NCBI GenBank assembly: GCA_963767715.1 | Contig: CAVYFA010000017.1 | Location: forward strand, 62,001-126,000 | DNA: 64,000 bases | Direction of reading: 5' to 3' | Source: CAVSXS01 sp963767715 | GTDB lineage: Bacteria > Chloroflexota > Ktedonobacteria > Ktedonobacterales > Ktedonobacteraceae | Program-made: the position numbers and the translations under genes | Part shown: piece after piece, positions 49,680-58,413 of the stretch | Layout: each line of letters opens with the position of its first letter | How positions within the stretch are numbered: the stretch's first letter is position 1 | The notes under the pieces: generated by a model | What the model saw: only the letters and a program-made list of their open reading frames with translations | Database searches by the model: none | Told to the model about the DNA's origin: nothing

Positions 49680-50305
49680 AGTACAATCAAGGAACAAATG
49701 CGGGATAGCAGTCCGTTCCTAAGAGAATTCCACCCCGGCATATCTCGCAAACATTTTGTGATTGTACTTAGCAGTTGCTCCAGGTATTGCTGTGGTACAG
49801 CCGGGCAGTCGAGGATTTCGTCTTCAGTCTGGATAGCTAACAGGCGAGCGTGATACTCGGCAGGAATGCGCAGATTGGTCAACAGTTCCAGGGTAATCGG
49901 CTCGGCCCATACTCTCTGCTCAATATCGCTACTTGCAAGTAGATCGGGCTGCTTCTCGATTATTGGCGCTTCCGTCTCGATCTGAGACATCACGATATTG
50001 GGTGTATATCCGCCAAGACAGGTAAATTCTACCTCATCATCGTATGTATCATCTGCACGGCGTTCCAGCTTGAGCAAGCTCACATAGGGGTCTTTGTAGG
50101 TATAGAAGATGCGGTAGTTCCCGCATCGTAAGCGATAAAGGTCATCGCCAACATAAGTAAGCTTCTTTTTCACCTTCCCATCCGGCGCCGGATTCTGCTC
50201 AAGTATTTTGATCTTTTCAAGTACTTGATGCTCTTCCTTCGCAGGCAATGCCCGCCACGCTGCCAAAAATGTCGGTGTGGGTGTCCATAACCACTCTCCT
50301 CGCAT
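49553..50305 (-). pseudogene. RelE-like N-terminal fragment, tail read into cassette end
   Basis: A 250-residue frame. Residues about 5-95 are a RelE/ParE-type toxin fold (FLAAWRALPAKEEHQVLEKI, then LYRLRCGNYRIFYTYKD). Residues about 135-180 (LPEPITLELL-like AEPITLELLTNLRIP, YHARLLAIQTEDEILDCPAVP) match the linker that joins a RelE-like module to a UvrD-type helicase in several Chloroflexota and cyanobacterial proteins. No helicase follows. The last 45 residues are the right end of the TIR cassette read through. It is therefore probably the stump of a larger RelE-helicase gene. The ATG at 50305 directly abuts the divergent NurA frame. Confidence 0.65.
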
Positions 50306-51239
50306 TTGCGCATTGTCGACTCAAGTAATAACGAGTACTGCCTGGAGGCTGTGACCCCGAGTACAAAGGTTGCAGCGCTAAGCGCCGGGCAATTCAATGA
50401 GGATGGTAGCCCACGTACATCCCTTGGTATTTTGATGGATTATCTGGGCGTGCGAAGCCTGGAAGAACTCAGTCACATAATTCTGTCACCAGAAGGAAGG
50501 TACCCCTACCAGTCCGACCTGGATACAGGTCTATCGAGATCTGGTGGAGTGGGCTATCCTATTCTCGCTAATCCGCACAAGCAATTTCGGCACAGATATT
50601 CTCATTGTGCGCGATGGCCTGCTACGCAGCAAAATCTTTGCGGGAGAACTCTTCGCACGCTACCTGGATGGGCTACAGGAAGGCATAGAGCAGCAGTGGC
50701 GGCAGAAACGCAGGCGTGTCTACTTAGCTGGCGTTGCTAAGCATAGCCAGGTACTTTCGCGCTATCGACTTGCTATGGTACTCGAGCGCATCCTGACAAC
50801 TGACTACCCGGCGTTTATCGAGATTCCGCGCGAACTAGAGGAGAAGGCCTATCTCTGGTCCGAGTACGCACGGGGCAGCGACCGTGAGATTACCGGGCGC
50901 GAAGGCAACAAATTTGTTGGGGGAAAGATGTTCTTCGTGAAGTTCGGTAGCAGCCCACGCGACCCTATTTGGCCTATCGATCTCTACTTGCCACAGAAGG
51001 ATGAGGCCCAGCATATTTTGGGTTGCATGCTGGCGGATGCCTTAAACGGTTTTCCCGTTCCCCATTACCCACTCTGCCTACAGAAAGCCCACGCGAACGC
51101 AGCACTTGTGGATTTTGATTTCGATATCTTACAGAACCATATCTTTGACGGCATTCGCGCTATTCTCGGCCAGGAAGCTCCTATACTAGACATATTTCGC
51201 TTACAGGAGAGCGATCCTGCGCAGCGTCGCTATGAGTAA
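50306..51239 (+). CDS. nurA: NurA-domain nuclease (apparent 1-nt frameshift, N terminus uncertain)
   Basis: The NurA 5'-3' nuclease partner of HerA. The frame 50544-51239 encodes DILIVRDGLLRSKIFAGELF, then KHSQVLSRYRLA, FVKFGSSPRDPIWPIDLYLP and NGFPVPHYPLCLQKAHANA, the conserved order of NurA motifs. The upstream sequence IVDSSNNEYCLEA...EGRYPYQSD continues in another frame from 50306. One surplus C at 50518-50519 accounts for the shift and restores WIQVYRDLVEWAILF. The first visible start is a TTG at 50306 abutting the divergent gene; family members usually have 50 or more extra N-terminal residues, so the 5' end may be lost. herA follows 28 bases later. Confidence 0.72.
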
Positions 51240-51267
51240 CTAATATGATCAAACAGGAGGAGCGGCT

Positions 51268-53397
51268 GTGCCTAACCTTGATCTTTTCCCGCGCAATCAG
51301 ATTGTTGGCATCTTTCGCGGCTTCCAGGAAGGTGGCCTGGAATTTCATGCTGACCTGGTGCTTCCCTACAGGCACGAGTTCCAGAGTATTCCCATGCATG
51401 GGCAGTTCCTCCTTGTGCAGCTTGAGACGCCCGACGAAGCAGTGCTTGGGCGTATTGCTTCCTTTTCTTCTGAGGGCAGACTTGCCTCCGGCTACGGTGA
51501 AGAGTTCAACATTCGTGCTCTGCGCGAGAACCGTACGGTTCCCGATGATTTGCGCGAGGACTACCTCAAGTATCGTGTCAATATCCGGGTACTTGGTGTG
51601 CTGAGAAAAGTTGGGGACAGACTGCCATTTGTTGCTTCGCATCGTCGCCTGCCGCACGTAGGTAGTCCAGTCGCATTTCCTTCCAGTGACGTGCTGCGCG
51701 AGATTGTCGGACACACCCTCGATGGAGCTGTTATCGGACATTTTGCACTGGGAGAGTATATCTATGCAGAGGAGAACAGGCGCGATCAGGCAGAGGAGTG
51801 GATGCAGATAAAATCACCCGAAATCAGAGTTCGCTTCCCGGTCGAGCATCTGGTTTCACGTCGCTCCTTTGTCTTCGCGCGCGCCGGTTTCGGCAAATCG
51901 AATCTAAATAAGCTGCTTTTTAGTACCCTATATACACAGACGCCTACTGTAACGAAGCGGGGTAACAAAGAGGTTCCTGTCGGTACAATCATCTTCGATC
52001 CCGACGGTGAATATTTCTGGCCCGACGATAAAGGGAGGCCTGGCCTCTGTGATGTGCCGACACTACAGGATAGGTTGGTAGTCTTTACTTCTCGCAAAGG
52101 GCCAAGTCGCTTCTACGACTCATACGTTGCGGGCGATATCAAGTTGGATATCCGCCGCCTGAGCCCTTCTGACGTGATCTCTATCGCGCTTGGCCCCGAA
52201 AGACAAGAGCAGCAGAATGTGCGGAAGCTCAAGGGACTAGATCAACGCAGTTGGGAGCGGCTGGTAAATCTGATTGATCAATACGGCAATCAGGCTTCTC
52301 TGGATGAGATTGGGAAGATTCTTGGCCTGGAGTCCAATAGACAAGAGGTTGAGGCACTGGCAGCACGTGGCAATATGACCGTTATAGTTAGAACACTGCA
52401 TGATAAAAGCAGCCAGTTTATGGACATGCTCATCTATGCGCTGTCGCGTGGTAAGCTGTGCATAGTAGATGTATCACGTATGCGTGGTTCCCAGTCGCTT
52501 ATTCTTTCGGGCTTGATCCTTCGTCGTATCTTTGATCGAAACCAGGAAGAGTTTACCAAAGCTGAACCGAAGACAATACCTACGATAGCCGTCGTAGAAG
52601 AGGCACAGTCTGTCCTCAACGAACGCGCAACCGCCTCGGAACCCTATATTGCCTGGGTCAAGGAGGGTCGCAAGTACGACTTGGGTGCTTTGCTCATCAC
52701 CCAGCAGCCGGCCAGTATTCCCGTCGATATTCTGAGCCAGGGCGACAACTGGTTTATCTTCCACCTGCTTTCTTCGGTAGATCTGATGACACTGCAACGG
52801 GCTAACGCTCACTTCAGTGGGGATATTCTTAGCGTCCTTCTAAACGAGCCTATTCCTGGGCAGGGCGTCTTCTGGAGTTCCGTCGGAGGTAAGCCCTATC
52901 CTATCTCGCTGCGTGTCCTCTCGTTTGAAGAGATGTACAAAGCGCTGGATGCTGATTACGATAGAGAAGGTGTAGATACCTTTGCAAGGCATTTGAAGGC
53001 CAAATTTGAGCGAGCGCTTGAGGAAAGCCTGGAGGCCATAAGTGCTCCCCAGCCTGTTCTTAAGGCCAATTCAGTCGATGGTAACATCCCCAATGGCGAG
53101 CCAGTTGATGCTATGTCGGTGTACAAGCAACAGGCTATTGAAGGGCTGCGTCGCAATGAAGGCTTTCAGTCACGAATGCGCTCAACAGGCATACCTTGGG
53201 GAGGAATACTGAAATTGCTTATGGAGGAACTGCCTCAGACAATAGAAGAGCGAGAGCGAAGTGGTATTGCATATCATCTTGTTCGCGAGGCCCTTGAGGC
53301 ATTATTCGGCTTAGAGAATGAGGGCTGGTATACTCAACCTGGCGTGAAGAAGGGTGGAGGTACGACAACATGGGTAAAAACAGGGAAAAGGAGTTAA
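51268..53397 (+). CDS. herA: HerA-family hexameric DNA-translocating ATPase
   Basis: A 709-residue HerA/FtsK-superfamily ATPase. A beta-barrel HAS domain occupies about residues 1-170. Walker A is FARAGFGKSNLNK (Lys210), the Asp-box IIFDPDGEYFW follows, and Walker B is PTIAVVEEAQSV (about 437-446). The arginine-finger and sensor region with LLITQQPASIPVDILSQ comes next, and a helical C-terminal extension of about 150 residues ends the protein. HerA rings drive DNA through a NurA dimer for end resection in archaea; in bacteria such pairs often sit in defence islands. The GTG start has AGGAGG upstream. A DNA methyltransferase gene begins nine bases after the stop. Confidence 0.9.
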   Translation: MPNLDLFPRNQIVGIFRGFQEGGLEFHADLVLPYRHEFQSIPMHGQFLLVQLETPDEAVLGRIASFSSEGRLASGYGEEFNIRALRENRTVPDDLREDYLKYRVNIRVLGVLRKVGDRLPFVASHRRLPHVGSPVAFPSSDVLREIVGHTLDGAVIGHFALGEYIYAEENRRDQAEEWMQIKSPEIRVRFPVEHLVSRRSFVFARAGFGKSNLNKLLFSTLYTQTPTVTKRGNKEVPVGTIIFDPDGEYFWPDDKGRPGLCDVPTLQDRLVVFTSRKGPSRFYDSYVAGDIKLDIRRLSPSDVISIALGPERQEQQNVRKLKGLDQRSWERLVNLIDQYGNQASLDEIGKILGLESNRQEVEALAARGNMTVIVRTLHDKSSQFMDMLIYALSRGKLCIVDVSRMRGSQSLILSGLILRRIFDRNQEEFTKAEPKTIPTIAVVEEAQSVLNERATASEPYIAWVKEGRKYDLGALLITQQPASIPVDILSQGDNWFIFHLLSSVDLMTLQRANAHFSGDILSVLLNEPIPGQGVFWSSVGGKPYPISLRVLSFEEMYKALDADYDREGVDTFARHLKAKFERALEESLEAISAPQPVLKANSVDGNIPNGEPVDAMSVYKQQAIEGLRRNEGFQSRMRSTGIPWGGILKLLMEELPQTIEERERSGIAYHLVREALEALFGLENEGWYTQPGVKKGGGTTTWVKTGKRS

Positions 53398-53406
53398 AGT
53401 CAACGT

Positions 53407-54513
53407 ATGGCAGGAGGAAGAACGGGGACTTTGAATGGCATCTGCCCTTATTTCACTATGTTCCCGCTCGAATTCCCGTATTCGATCTTACGAGCACACG
53501 CTAAGCCAGGGGAGTGGGTCATCGATCCTTTCTGTGGTAGGGGAACCACCAACTATGCCAGTCGTATCATGGGATTACCGACACTAGGTATCGATAGCAA
53601 CCCTGTTGCAGTGGCGCTATCCCAGGCCAAACTCGCGAACACGACTCCAGCATTAATTATGCAGTTGGCACGCAGGATTCTCGACGAGGTTCGTGAACCA
53701 TCTGCAATCCCCCAGGGAGAGTTTTGGGAATGGGCCTTTCATCAGGATGTGCTATGCACTCTCTGTCGCTTTCGTGAGGGGTTGCTCGGTGACTGCCAAT
53801 CGGATTCGCGCAAAGCACTACGAGCTATCATCATGGGAGCTATGCATGGCCCGCGGCCAAAGCTCCATCCTTCCTACTTCTCCAACCAATCACCAAGGAC
53901 CTATGCGCCCAAGCCAGGGTATGCCGTCAACTTCTGGAAGGCCCGTAATCTTGTCCCACAGCTCGTCGATGTGCTGGATATCATTCAGGTGCGGGCGCAG
54001 CGCTACTATGCCAATGAGACGACGAAAGCTGTCGGGCGCATCATTGCCGGAGATAGTCGGAATGGAAAGGTCTACAGCCAGTTAATAGGGAAGTATGCAG
54101 TTCAGTGGGTGATCACTTCACCACCATACTATGGCATGAATACCTATCTTCCTGATCAATGGCTGCGCTCCTGGTTTCTGGGCGGGCCAGCGCAGGTAAA
54201 CTATTCGACGCAAGGCCAGATCAGCCATAACGGGTCAGAGACGTTCGCTTCACAACTGCGCGATGTCTGGCGAAACCTGGGAATGATATGTGTACCCGGA
54301 GCCAAATTAGTGATCCGCTTCGGGGCAATTAACGACAGGAAAGTGGATGCGCTCGATCTGCTGAAGCATTCGTTGCAGGATACTGGATGGGATATAGCAG
54401 ACATCCAATCTGCGGGATCAGCTTCCAGGGGACATCGGCAGGCACTCCATTTTTCGCCCTCAGGTAAGGGTGCGATCGAGGAGTATGATATATGGGGGAT
54501 ATGGCAGGAGTAA
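53407..54513 (+). CDS. N4/N6 amino-methylating DNA methyltransferase
   Basis: A 368-residue SAM-dependent DNA methylase. Motif I, WVIDPFCGRGTTNYAS (Asp40), comes first, preceded by a motif-X-like FPYSILRAHAKPGE. The catalytic motif IV, TSPPYYGMNTY (Ser238-Tyr241), comes later, an order permuted relative to the common beta-class N6/N4 enzymes. The target base (adenine N6 or cytosine N4) cannot be assigned. The ribosome-binding site AAAAGGAG overlaps the herA stop, so nurA, herA and this gene form one operon. Such a gene could protect host DNA from the NurA-HerA machine. No separate restriction endonuclease or specificity subunit is adjacent. Confidence 0.88.
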   Translation: MAGGRTGTLNGICPYFTMFPLEFPYSILRAHAKPGEWVIDPFCGRGTTNYASRIMGLPTLGIDSNPVAVALSQAKLANTTPALIMQLARRILDEVREPSAIPQGEFWEWAFHQDVLCTLCRFREGLLGDCQSDSRKALRAIIMGAMHGPRPKLHPSYFSNQSPRTYAPKPGYAVNFWKARNLVPQLVDVLDIIQVRAQRYYANETTKAVGRIIAGDSRNGKVYSQLIGKYAVQWVITSPPYYGMNTYLPDQWLRSWFLGGPAQVNYSTQGQISHNGSETFASQLRDVWRNLGMICVPGAKLVIRFGAINDRKVDALDLLKHSLQDTGWDIADIQSAGSASRGHRQALHFSPSGKGAIEEYDIWGIWQE

Positions 54514-54560
54514 CCGCCCCTTATTACGGTCTGGGAGCTGGGCGGGCAATTCAAACAGAG

Positions 54561-54794
54561 CTATCGTTCTCTCCAGCGCTTATTGTGGTCGAAGAGTTCT
54601 TCGGTGTTAATCGCCTTGAGTTGCGGATCTGTCTTATGCTGCGAATCGGTCAGTGACTCGCGATAGAAGTTGATGAACTTCCAGAGTACCAATACTTCAT
54701 CTGGCTGCAAATCGAAGCTAATGCCTGTCGGGTGTTGGAGGACGAGCCCGCTCTCCTCCATACGTACTTTGTATCTTCCAATGATTGCGTCCAA
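54561..54794 (-). CDS. small hypothetical protein next to the methyltransferase
   Basis: A 77-residue protein (GRYKVRMEESGLVLQHPTGI, then FDLQPDEVLVLWKFINFYR) with mixed alpha/beta character and no recognised family. The frame is open to 54881, but a TTG at 54794 has AGGAGG eight bases upstream and gives a compact start. It converges on the methyltransferase gene with 47 bases between. Its position next to the NurA-HerA-methylase operon makes it a possible accessory, but there is no direct evidence. Confidence 0.5.
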   Translation of the reverse strand: MDAIIGRYKVRMEESGLVLQHPTGISFDLQPDEVLVLWKFINFYRESLTDSQHKTDPQLKAINTEELFDHNKRWRER

Positions 54795-55109
54795 AGTCTT
54801 CCTCCTGTCGAGCAGTAGTGCCGTGCCTCTGTGCGCGAACCCGCTCAGCCGTGTGCCCATAATGGCGGATTTAAAAGACAAGGGAGGGGATAACCCCTGC
54901 TGGCGGCCTGTGACGGTCGTTGATATCTTGCCTACAATATACGAGGTTGCCGTGTAAAATTGATTGTAAAGTTGATGCAGATTAAGTGTCCATTTGCCTG
55001 AATATAAACAATTCAGTATCCTTTATACGGAAATGAACGTAAAAAAAGAAGCTATTTTCAGCAAATTGATGCTTGATGCCTTCAAGTTCACCTAAGAGCC
55101 GGGTTATCT

Positions 55110-56420
55110 CTATCCCGCGTTGACCGCCGGTTTTCTGCCTCCCCAATTTGAAACCACCCACCACAGCGCGCCGGTTGCCAGAAGAATGATCATCGGCTCT
55201 AGCGGGGCGCGGAAGCGCGCGATGCCGTAGAAGTAGATCGCCAGAGCGAAGGTCATGCCGATCATGAAATAGAGGAAAAGCAGTTCGCGCCAGCGGAAGA
55301 GCGTGACTACCAGACCGAGGGCCGCCAGCAGCAGGACCGGGATGGGGATGGTGCTCATCATATTCAGCACGAAAGAAGAGAGCGGCGCGTTCGGGAAGCG
55401 GTACATCGGCAGATCGGCCTCCAGCGAGCCGGGCTGCCACATATTGATGAAGTGCAGCAGCCAGAGGTGCAGCGTCTTTTTCGGATTCGCCAGCATCCAT
55501 TGTTTGGCGGCCTGATTATAGGTATCTTCGCGTGTCACCTCGCAGGTGGCCGGGCAGTTGATGGGTGGGAACTTGTGCGATACCTGCGGGACGGAGGTCA
55601 AGGGATTGAGCCAGGTGCCGAGAAACTCACCATACTTGAGTTTGGGGTCCAGCACCGAGTTGTTGTAGGCGCCCAGCATCACTGTGCCGTCGCCGGTTGC
55701 GACCGGAATGAAGGTGTGCGAGACAACGTAGTTCCGCACCGTCCAGGGCGCGATGATGGCCAGCCCCAGCAGGGCGGCGAGCAAGGCCCCTTTTAGAGTC
55801 GAGGCGCGCGGCAGCACCCCGCGCCAGACCAGGATGATTGCCCACAGCAGGAAGAGCCCGATCACGATCACCCCGTTTGGTCTCGTCAGCGACAGCAGGC
55901 CCAGCAGCAGCCCGCATAAGGGCCACAGCCATTTCTTCTCGCCCCGTGCGCGCTGGATGCGGTAGAGCATGTAGCAGAGCGCGAATAAGAGAAAGGTGAA
56001 CAGAGTTTCGCTGTAGAGCCAGCCCGTGAAGATAAAAAGTTCGGGGTAGATGACTGCCAGCAGGCCGGCGAACATCCCGAAGCGCCTGCCGAATAAATCC
56101 CTGGCGAACAGGTAGATCAACACGCACGTGCCCGCGTCCAACAACGATAAAAAGAGCCGCCCGACGAGGTTATTGTGCCCGTAGAACAGCGAGAAGATGC
56201 CGAGGATAATCGGCCAGAGCGGCGCGCGGTAAACGGTTGTAACATTGGTATGCAGGCAGAAGCAGTGCTGGGTAATGAAGTTGATGCCGATGGTCTGATA
56301 GAAAAGCGAATCGTGCAGCGGGAAATACTGGCCCGCGACGGTGAAGTTGTATATCACGCGCACCAGCAGCGCCAGGCAAAAAATACTGACGGCCGGGAGC
56401 AATGGCTTGAAACGTTTCAT
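55110..56420 (-). CDS. GT39/ArnT-like polytopic glycosyltransferase
   Basis: A 436-residue membrane protein with about ten transmembrane helices. The first periplasmic loop contains the acidic pair of GT-C enzymes (PLHDSLFYQ, about residues 34-42). LSLTRPNGVIV follows, and a large extracytoplasmic loop with two Cys residues (INCPATCEV) lies after TM8. This matches dolichyl/polyprenyl-phosphate-sugar dependent glycosyltransferases of the PMT/ArnT type, which transfer a sugar to protein or lipid on the outer face of the membrane. Donor and acceptor are unknown. AAGGAATCAGGA precedes the ATG at 56420. Confidence 0.82.
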   Translation of the reverse strand: MKRFKPLLPAVSIFCLALLVRVIYNFTVAGQYFPLHDSLFYQTIGINFITQHCFCLHTNVTTVYRAPLWPIILGIFSLFYGHNNLVGRLFLSLLDAGTCVLIYLFARDLFGRRFGMFAGLLAVIYPELFIFTGWLYSETLFTFLLFALCYMLYRIQRARGEKKWLWPLCGLLLGLLSLTRPNGVIVIGLFLLWAIILVWRGVLPRASTLKGALLAALLGLAIIAPWTVRNYVVSHTFIPVATGDGTVMLGAYNNSVLDPKLKYGEFLGTWLNPLTSVPQVSHKFPPINCPATCEVTREDTYNQAAKQWMLANPKKTLHLWLLHFINMWQPGSLEADLPMYRFPNAPLSSFVLNMMSTIPIPVLLLAALGLVVTLFRWRELLFLYFMIGMTFALAIYFYGIARFRAPLEPMIILLATGALWWVVSNWGGRKPAVNAG

Positions 56421-56620
56421 CTATACAATCCTGATTCCTTGCAGTCTTAACGAAGTTAGCTGTATAGCCCCCGATTTATCGCGGAGGTGGCGGGCTGCAT
56501 AAGATCGCTGGGTAAAAATGCCGAAAAATCTACAAATCAAAGACGAATTATACGAGTACAGGTAACGGAACACGCCCAAAGGGCGACCTGAAGGGTGGGC
56601 CATTTGAGTAGTATCAGCAC

Positions 56621-56650
56621 TTGAACATTTTTGCTACTACCTGCTATAAT
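56621..56650 (+). promoter_or_regulatory. putative promoter of the tyrosine recombinase gene
   Basis: TTGAAC (56621-56626) and a perfect TATAAT (56645-56650) with an 18-base spacer; a TGC triplet directly before TATAAT makes an extended -10. It lies 69 bases before the start codon and is the strongest promoter seen in the window. Confidence 0.7.
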
Positions 56651-56718
56651 GAAAAACAAGGTTGAAGGAGCTTTTTGGAGTACGCGGCGCATCATATGAC
56701 TAATAGAGGGAGCGATGT

Positions 56719-57729
56719 ATGCAGAACGATTCCCAGCACTCATCCCAGGCTGACCCTTTTCTGACTGAGGACAGTACCGTCTTACAACCCGATCTCTTTG
56801 CTACGACCGCGACGGTGGTTTCGGAGCCGCCCGACCCGCAGACGACGCCCTTCCCGCCTTTCATCCGCACACACCCCCTGACTGATCAATCGAGCCTGGC
56901 CGCGTGCGTGCTGCCCTACCAGCAGGATCTGCAGCTACGTGGCAAGTCGGCCTATACCATCACCTGCTTTCTCTCCGACCTGCGCATGTTCAGCGATTTC
57001 GCCGGGCGCGATACGCCGGTCGGTCGCGTCACCAAAGAGCAGCTCACGGACTGGCTCATGAAACTGCGCTTCGGTGGGAACCAGTCGCCCGCGCCGAAAA
57101 CGATGGCCCGGCGCGTCACATTCCTGAAGAATTTCTTCTCCTGGCTGGCGCGGGAGGGCGTGATCCGCGAAGACCCATCCACCAGCCTCGTGCTGGAGCG
57201 GCCGCTGCCGCCACTGCCGCAGTTGCTCTTCGATGACGAGGTGCAGCGGCTCTTGCAAAAGGCGGCGGAGGACGCGCGTACGCACTGCCTGGTCTACCTG
57301 GTGCTGCATGCCGGTCTGAAGAAGGAAGAGGTCATGGGTCTCAAGATGGAACACGTTGACCTGTCGGATGCCGGCGCGCCCACCATCACGGTGCATTTCG
57401 CCGCATCGACCGGCAAACAGCATCGCGAGCGCCGCCTGACCCTGCCGGCGGAGTTCACCGATATCTTCAAGCGCTACCAGGCAAAGTACCACCCGACCGA
57501 GGAACTCTTCGTCTGCACCGACCGCAACCTCAACTACATCCTGGCGCGCGCCGTCAAAGCCGCCGGCATCAAGAAGCGCGTCACGCTGCAGCTCCTGCGC
57601 GATACCTATGCCGTGCGCCAGCTCCGCGAGGGTGTGCCGCCGGAGAGCCTGCGCGAAAAGCTCGGCCTGTCTGGAGAGGCCTGGATAGAGTCGCGCGAGA
57701 AATACCGCAGATTGGCCTTCTCGAAATAG
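56719..57729 (+). CDS. tyrosine recombinase/integrase-family protein with atypical active site
   Basis: A 336-residue protein. Residues about 60-150 are a SAM-like core-binding domain (LAACVLPYQQDLQLRGKSAYTI...FLKNFFSWLAREGVI). About 165-336 is the catalytic domain. The Lys of the beta-hairpin (GKQHRERRLTL), the second Arg (LLRDTYAVRQL) and the Tyr (SREKYRRLAF) are present. The first Arg is Lys (HAGLKKEEVMGL), the His of H-x-x-R is Gln, and the H/W position is not conserved. Cleavage chemistry is doubtful, so a DNA-binding or regulatory role is possible. No prophage genes, attachment sites or excisionase are adjacent. Confidence 0.8.
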   Translation: MQNDSQHSSQADPFLTEDSTVLQPDLFATTATVVSEPPDPQTTPFPPFIRTHPLTDQSSLAACVLPYQQDLQLRGKSAYTITCFLSDLRMFSDFAGRDTPVGRVTKEQLTDWLMKLRFGGNQSPAPKTMARRVTFLKNFFSWLAREGVIREDPSTSLVLERPLPPLPQLLFDDEVQRLLQKAAEDARTHCLVYLVLHAGLKKEEVMGLKMEHVDLSDAGAPTITVHFAASTGKQHRERRLTLPAEFTDIFKRYQAKYHPTEELFVCTDRNLNYILARAVKAAGIKKRVTLQLLRDTYAVRQLREGVPPESLREKLGLSGEAWIESREKYRRLAFSK

Positions 57730-57735
57730 CAGGAA

Positions 57736-57766
57736 CCAGGGCGACCCTCGCGGTTACCCCGGCTCT
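57736..57766. repeat. GGGCGACCCTCGCGGT repeat copy
   Basis: CCAGGGCGACCCTCGCGGTTACCCCGG lies between the recombinase stop and the zinc-ribbon gene. It shares the core of the perfect inverted repeat at 24.6 kb. Confidence 0.55.
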
Positions 57767-58359
57767 TGCTTGCGCTTCACCCTGTTGTGCAGAAGGAAAA
57801 GGTTCAGGCAAATAGCGCCGATGGCAAGTGGTCCCGTGCAAAGCAGGCTTAGTCCGACGGTGGCGATGGCGAGGATGAAGGAGACCACCACCAGGGGCAG
57901 GTACAGTAGCAGGCTTCCAATGATCAGCAGGATGCCTACCGGGGCCTCGCCCGCCAGGAGCCAGCCCACTCCATAGATGCCCAGGAAGAGCGAGAGCAAC
58001 GCCTCGACAATCTCCGGCGCGGTAAGCGTGGTGTTGAAGATGCGTGTGGAGGGCGGCAGCTCGTCTCGTGTACCCTTTGCGCCTTGCCCTTCTTCTTCGC
58101 TCGTCCGGCTCCCCTCTTTGTTTGAGGCGGTATAGGGCGTGTACATCCGGTCGGAAAGGGGGCGCGGGCCAGGAATATATGCCTCAAATTCCGGTGCGCT
58201 GAACCTGTCGCGGTGTCTCTCCTGCCGGCCACCGCTTGCGGGAGTATCCGGCCTATAGTCGCCGGGATGTGATGAAAGCGCTGCCCCACAGGTCGGGCAT
58301 ATGCCTGCGTTCGCTGCGTCCTCCGCTAGCGTTGTACCACAACGCTCACAGCTTGCCAT
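57754..58359 (-). CDS. zinc-ribbon membrane protein
   Basis: A 201-residue protein. The N-terminal zinc ribbon CERCGTTLAEDAANAGICPTC (two Cys-x-x-Cys knuckles) is followed by a polar, disordered linker of about 90 residues. Three hydrophobic segments then span the membrane (IVEALLSLFLGIYGVGWLLAG, VGILLIIGSLLLYLPLVVVSFI, and a last one ending NLFLLHNRVKRK). The layout resembles small zinc-ribbon/DUF-type proteins widespread in Chloroflexota; function unknown. It lies downstream of comEC on the same strand, separated by about 55 bases, and may be transcribed with it. Confidence 0.72.
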   Translation of the reverse strand: MASCERCGTTLAEDAANAGICPTCGAALSSHPGDYRPDTPASGGRQERHRDRFSAPEFEAYIPGPRPLSDRMYTPYTASNKEGSRTSEEEGQGAKGTRDELPPSTRIFNTTLTAPEIVEALLSLFLGIYGVGWLLAGEAPVGILLIIGSLLLYLPLVVVSFILAIATVGLSLLCTGPLAIGAICLNLFLLHNRVKRKQEPG

Positions 58360-58413
58360 TACGCGTTCCCTCTAGCCATGAAAATTGGTGCCTGGCGACC
58401 TCAAGGCCGCGTG

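Noticed and set aside
49553..50305. Free-standing RelE/ParE toxin-antitoxin pair
   Set aside because: No antitoxin-like small gene flanks it, and the reading frame continues with a non-toxin segment, fitting a fragment of a larger protein.
51181..51741. 186-codon minus-strand frame overlapping the nurA-herA junction
   Set aside because: Antisense to the conserved NurA end and HerA start, with no start signal or homology.
56719..57729. Prophage or integrative element marked by the recombinase and tRNA-Arg
   Set aside because: The tRNA is 5 kb away with comEA/comEC between. No phage or conjugation genes and no tRNA-end duplication were seen.
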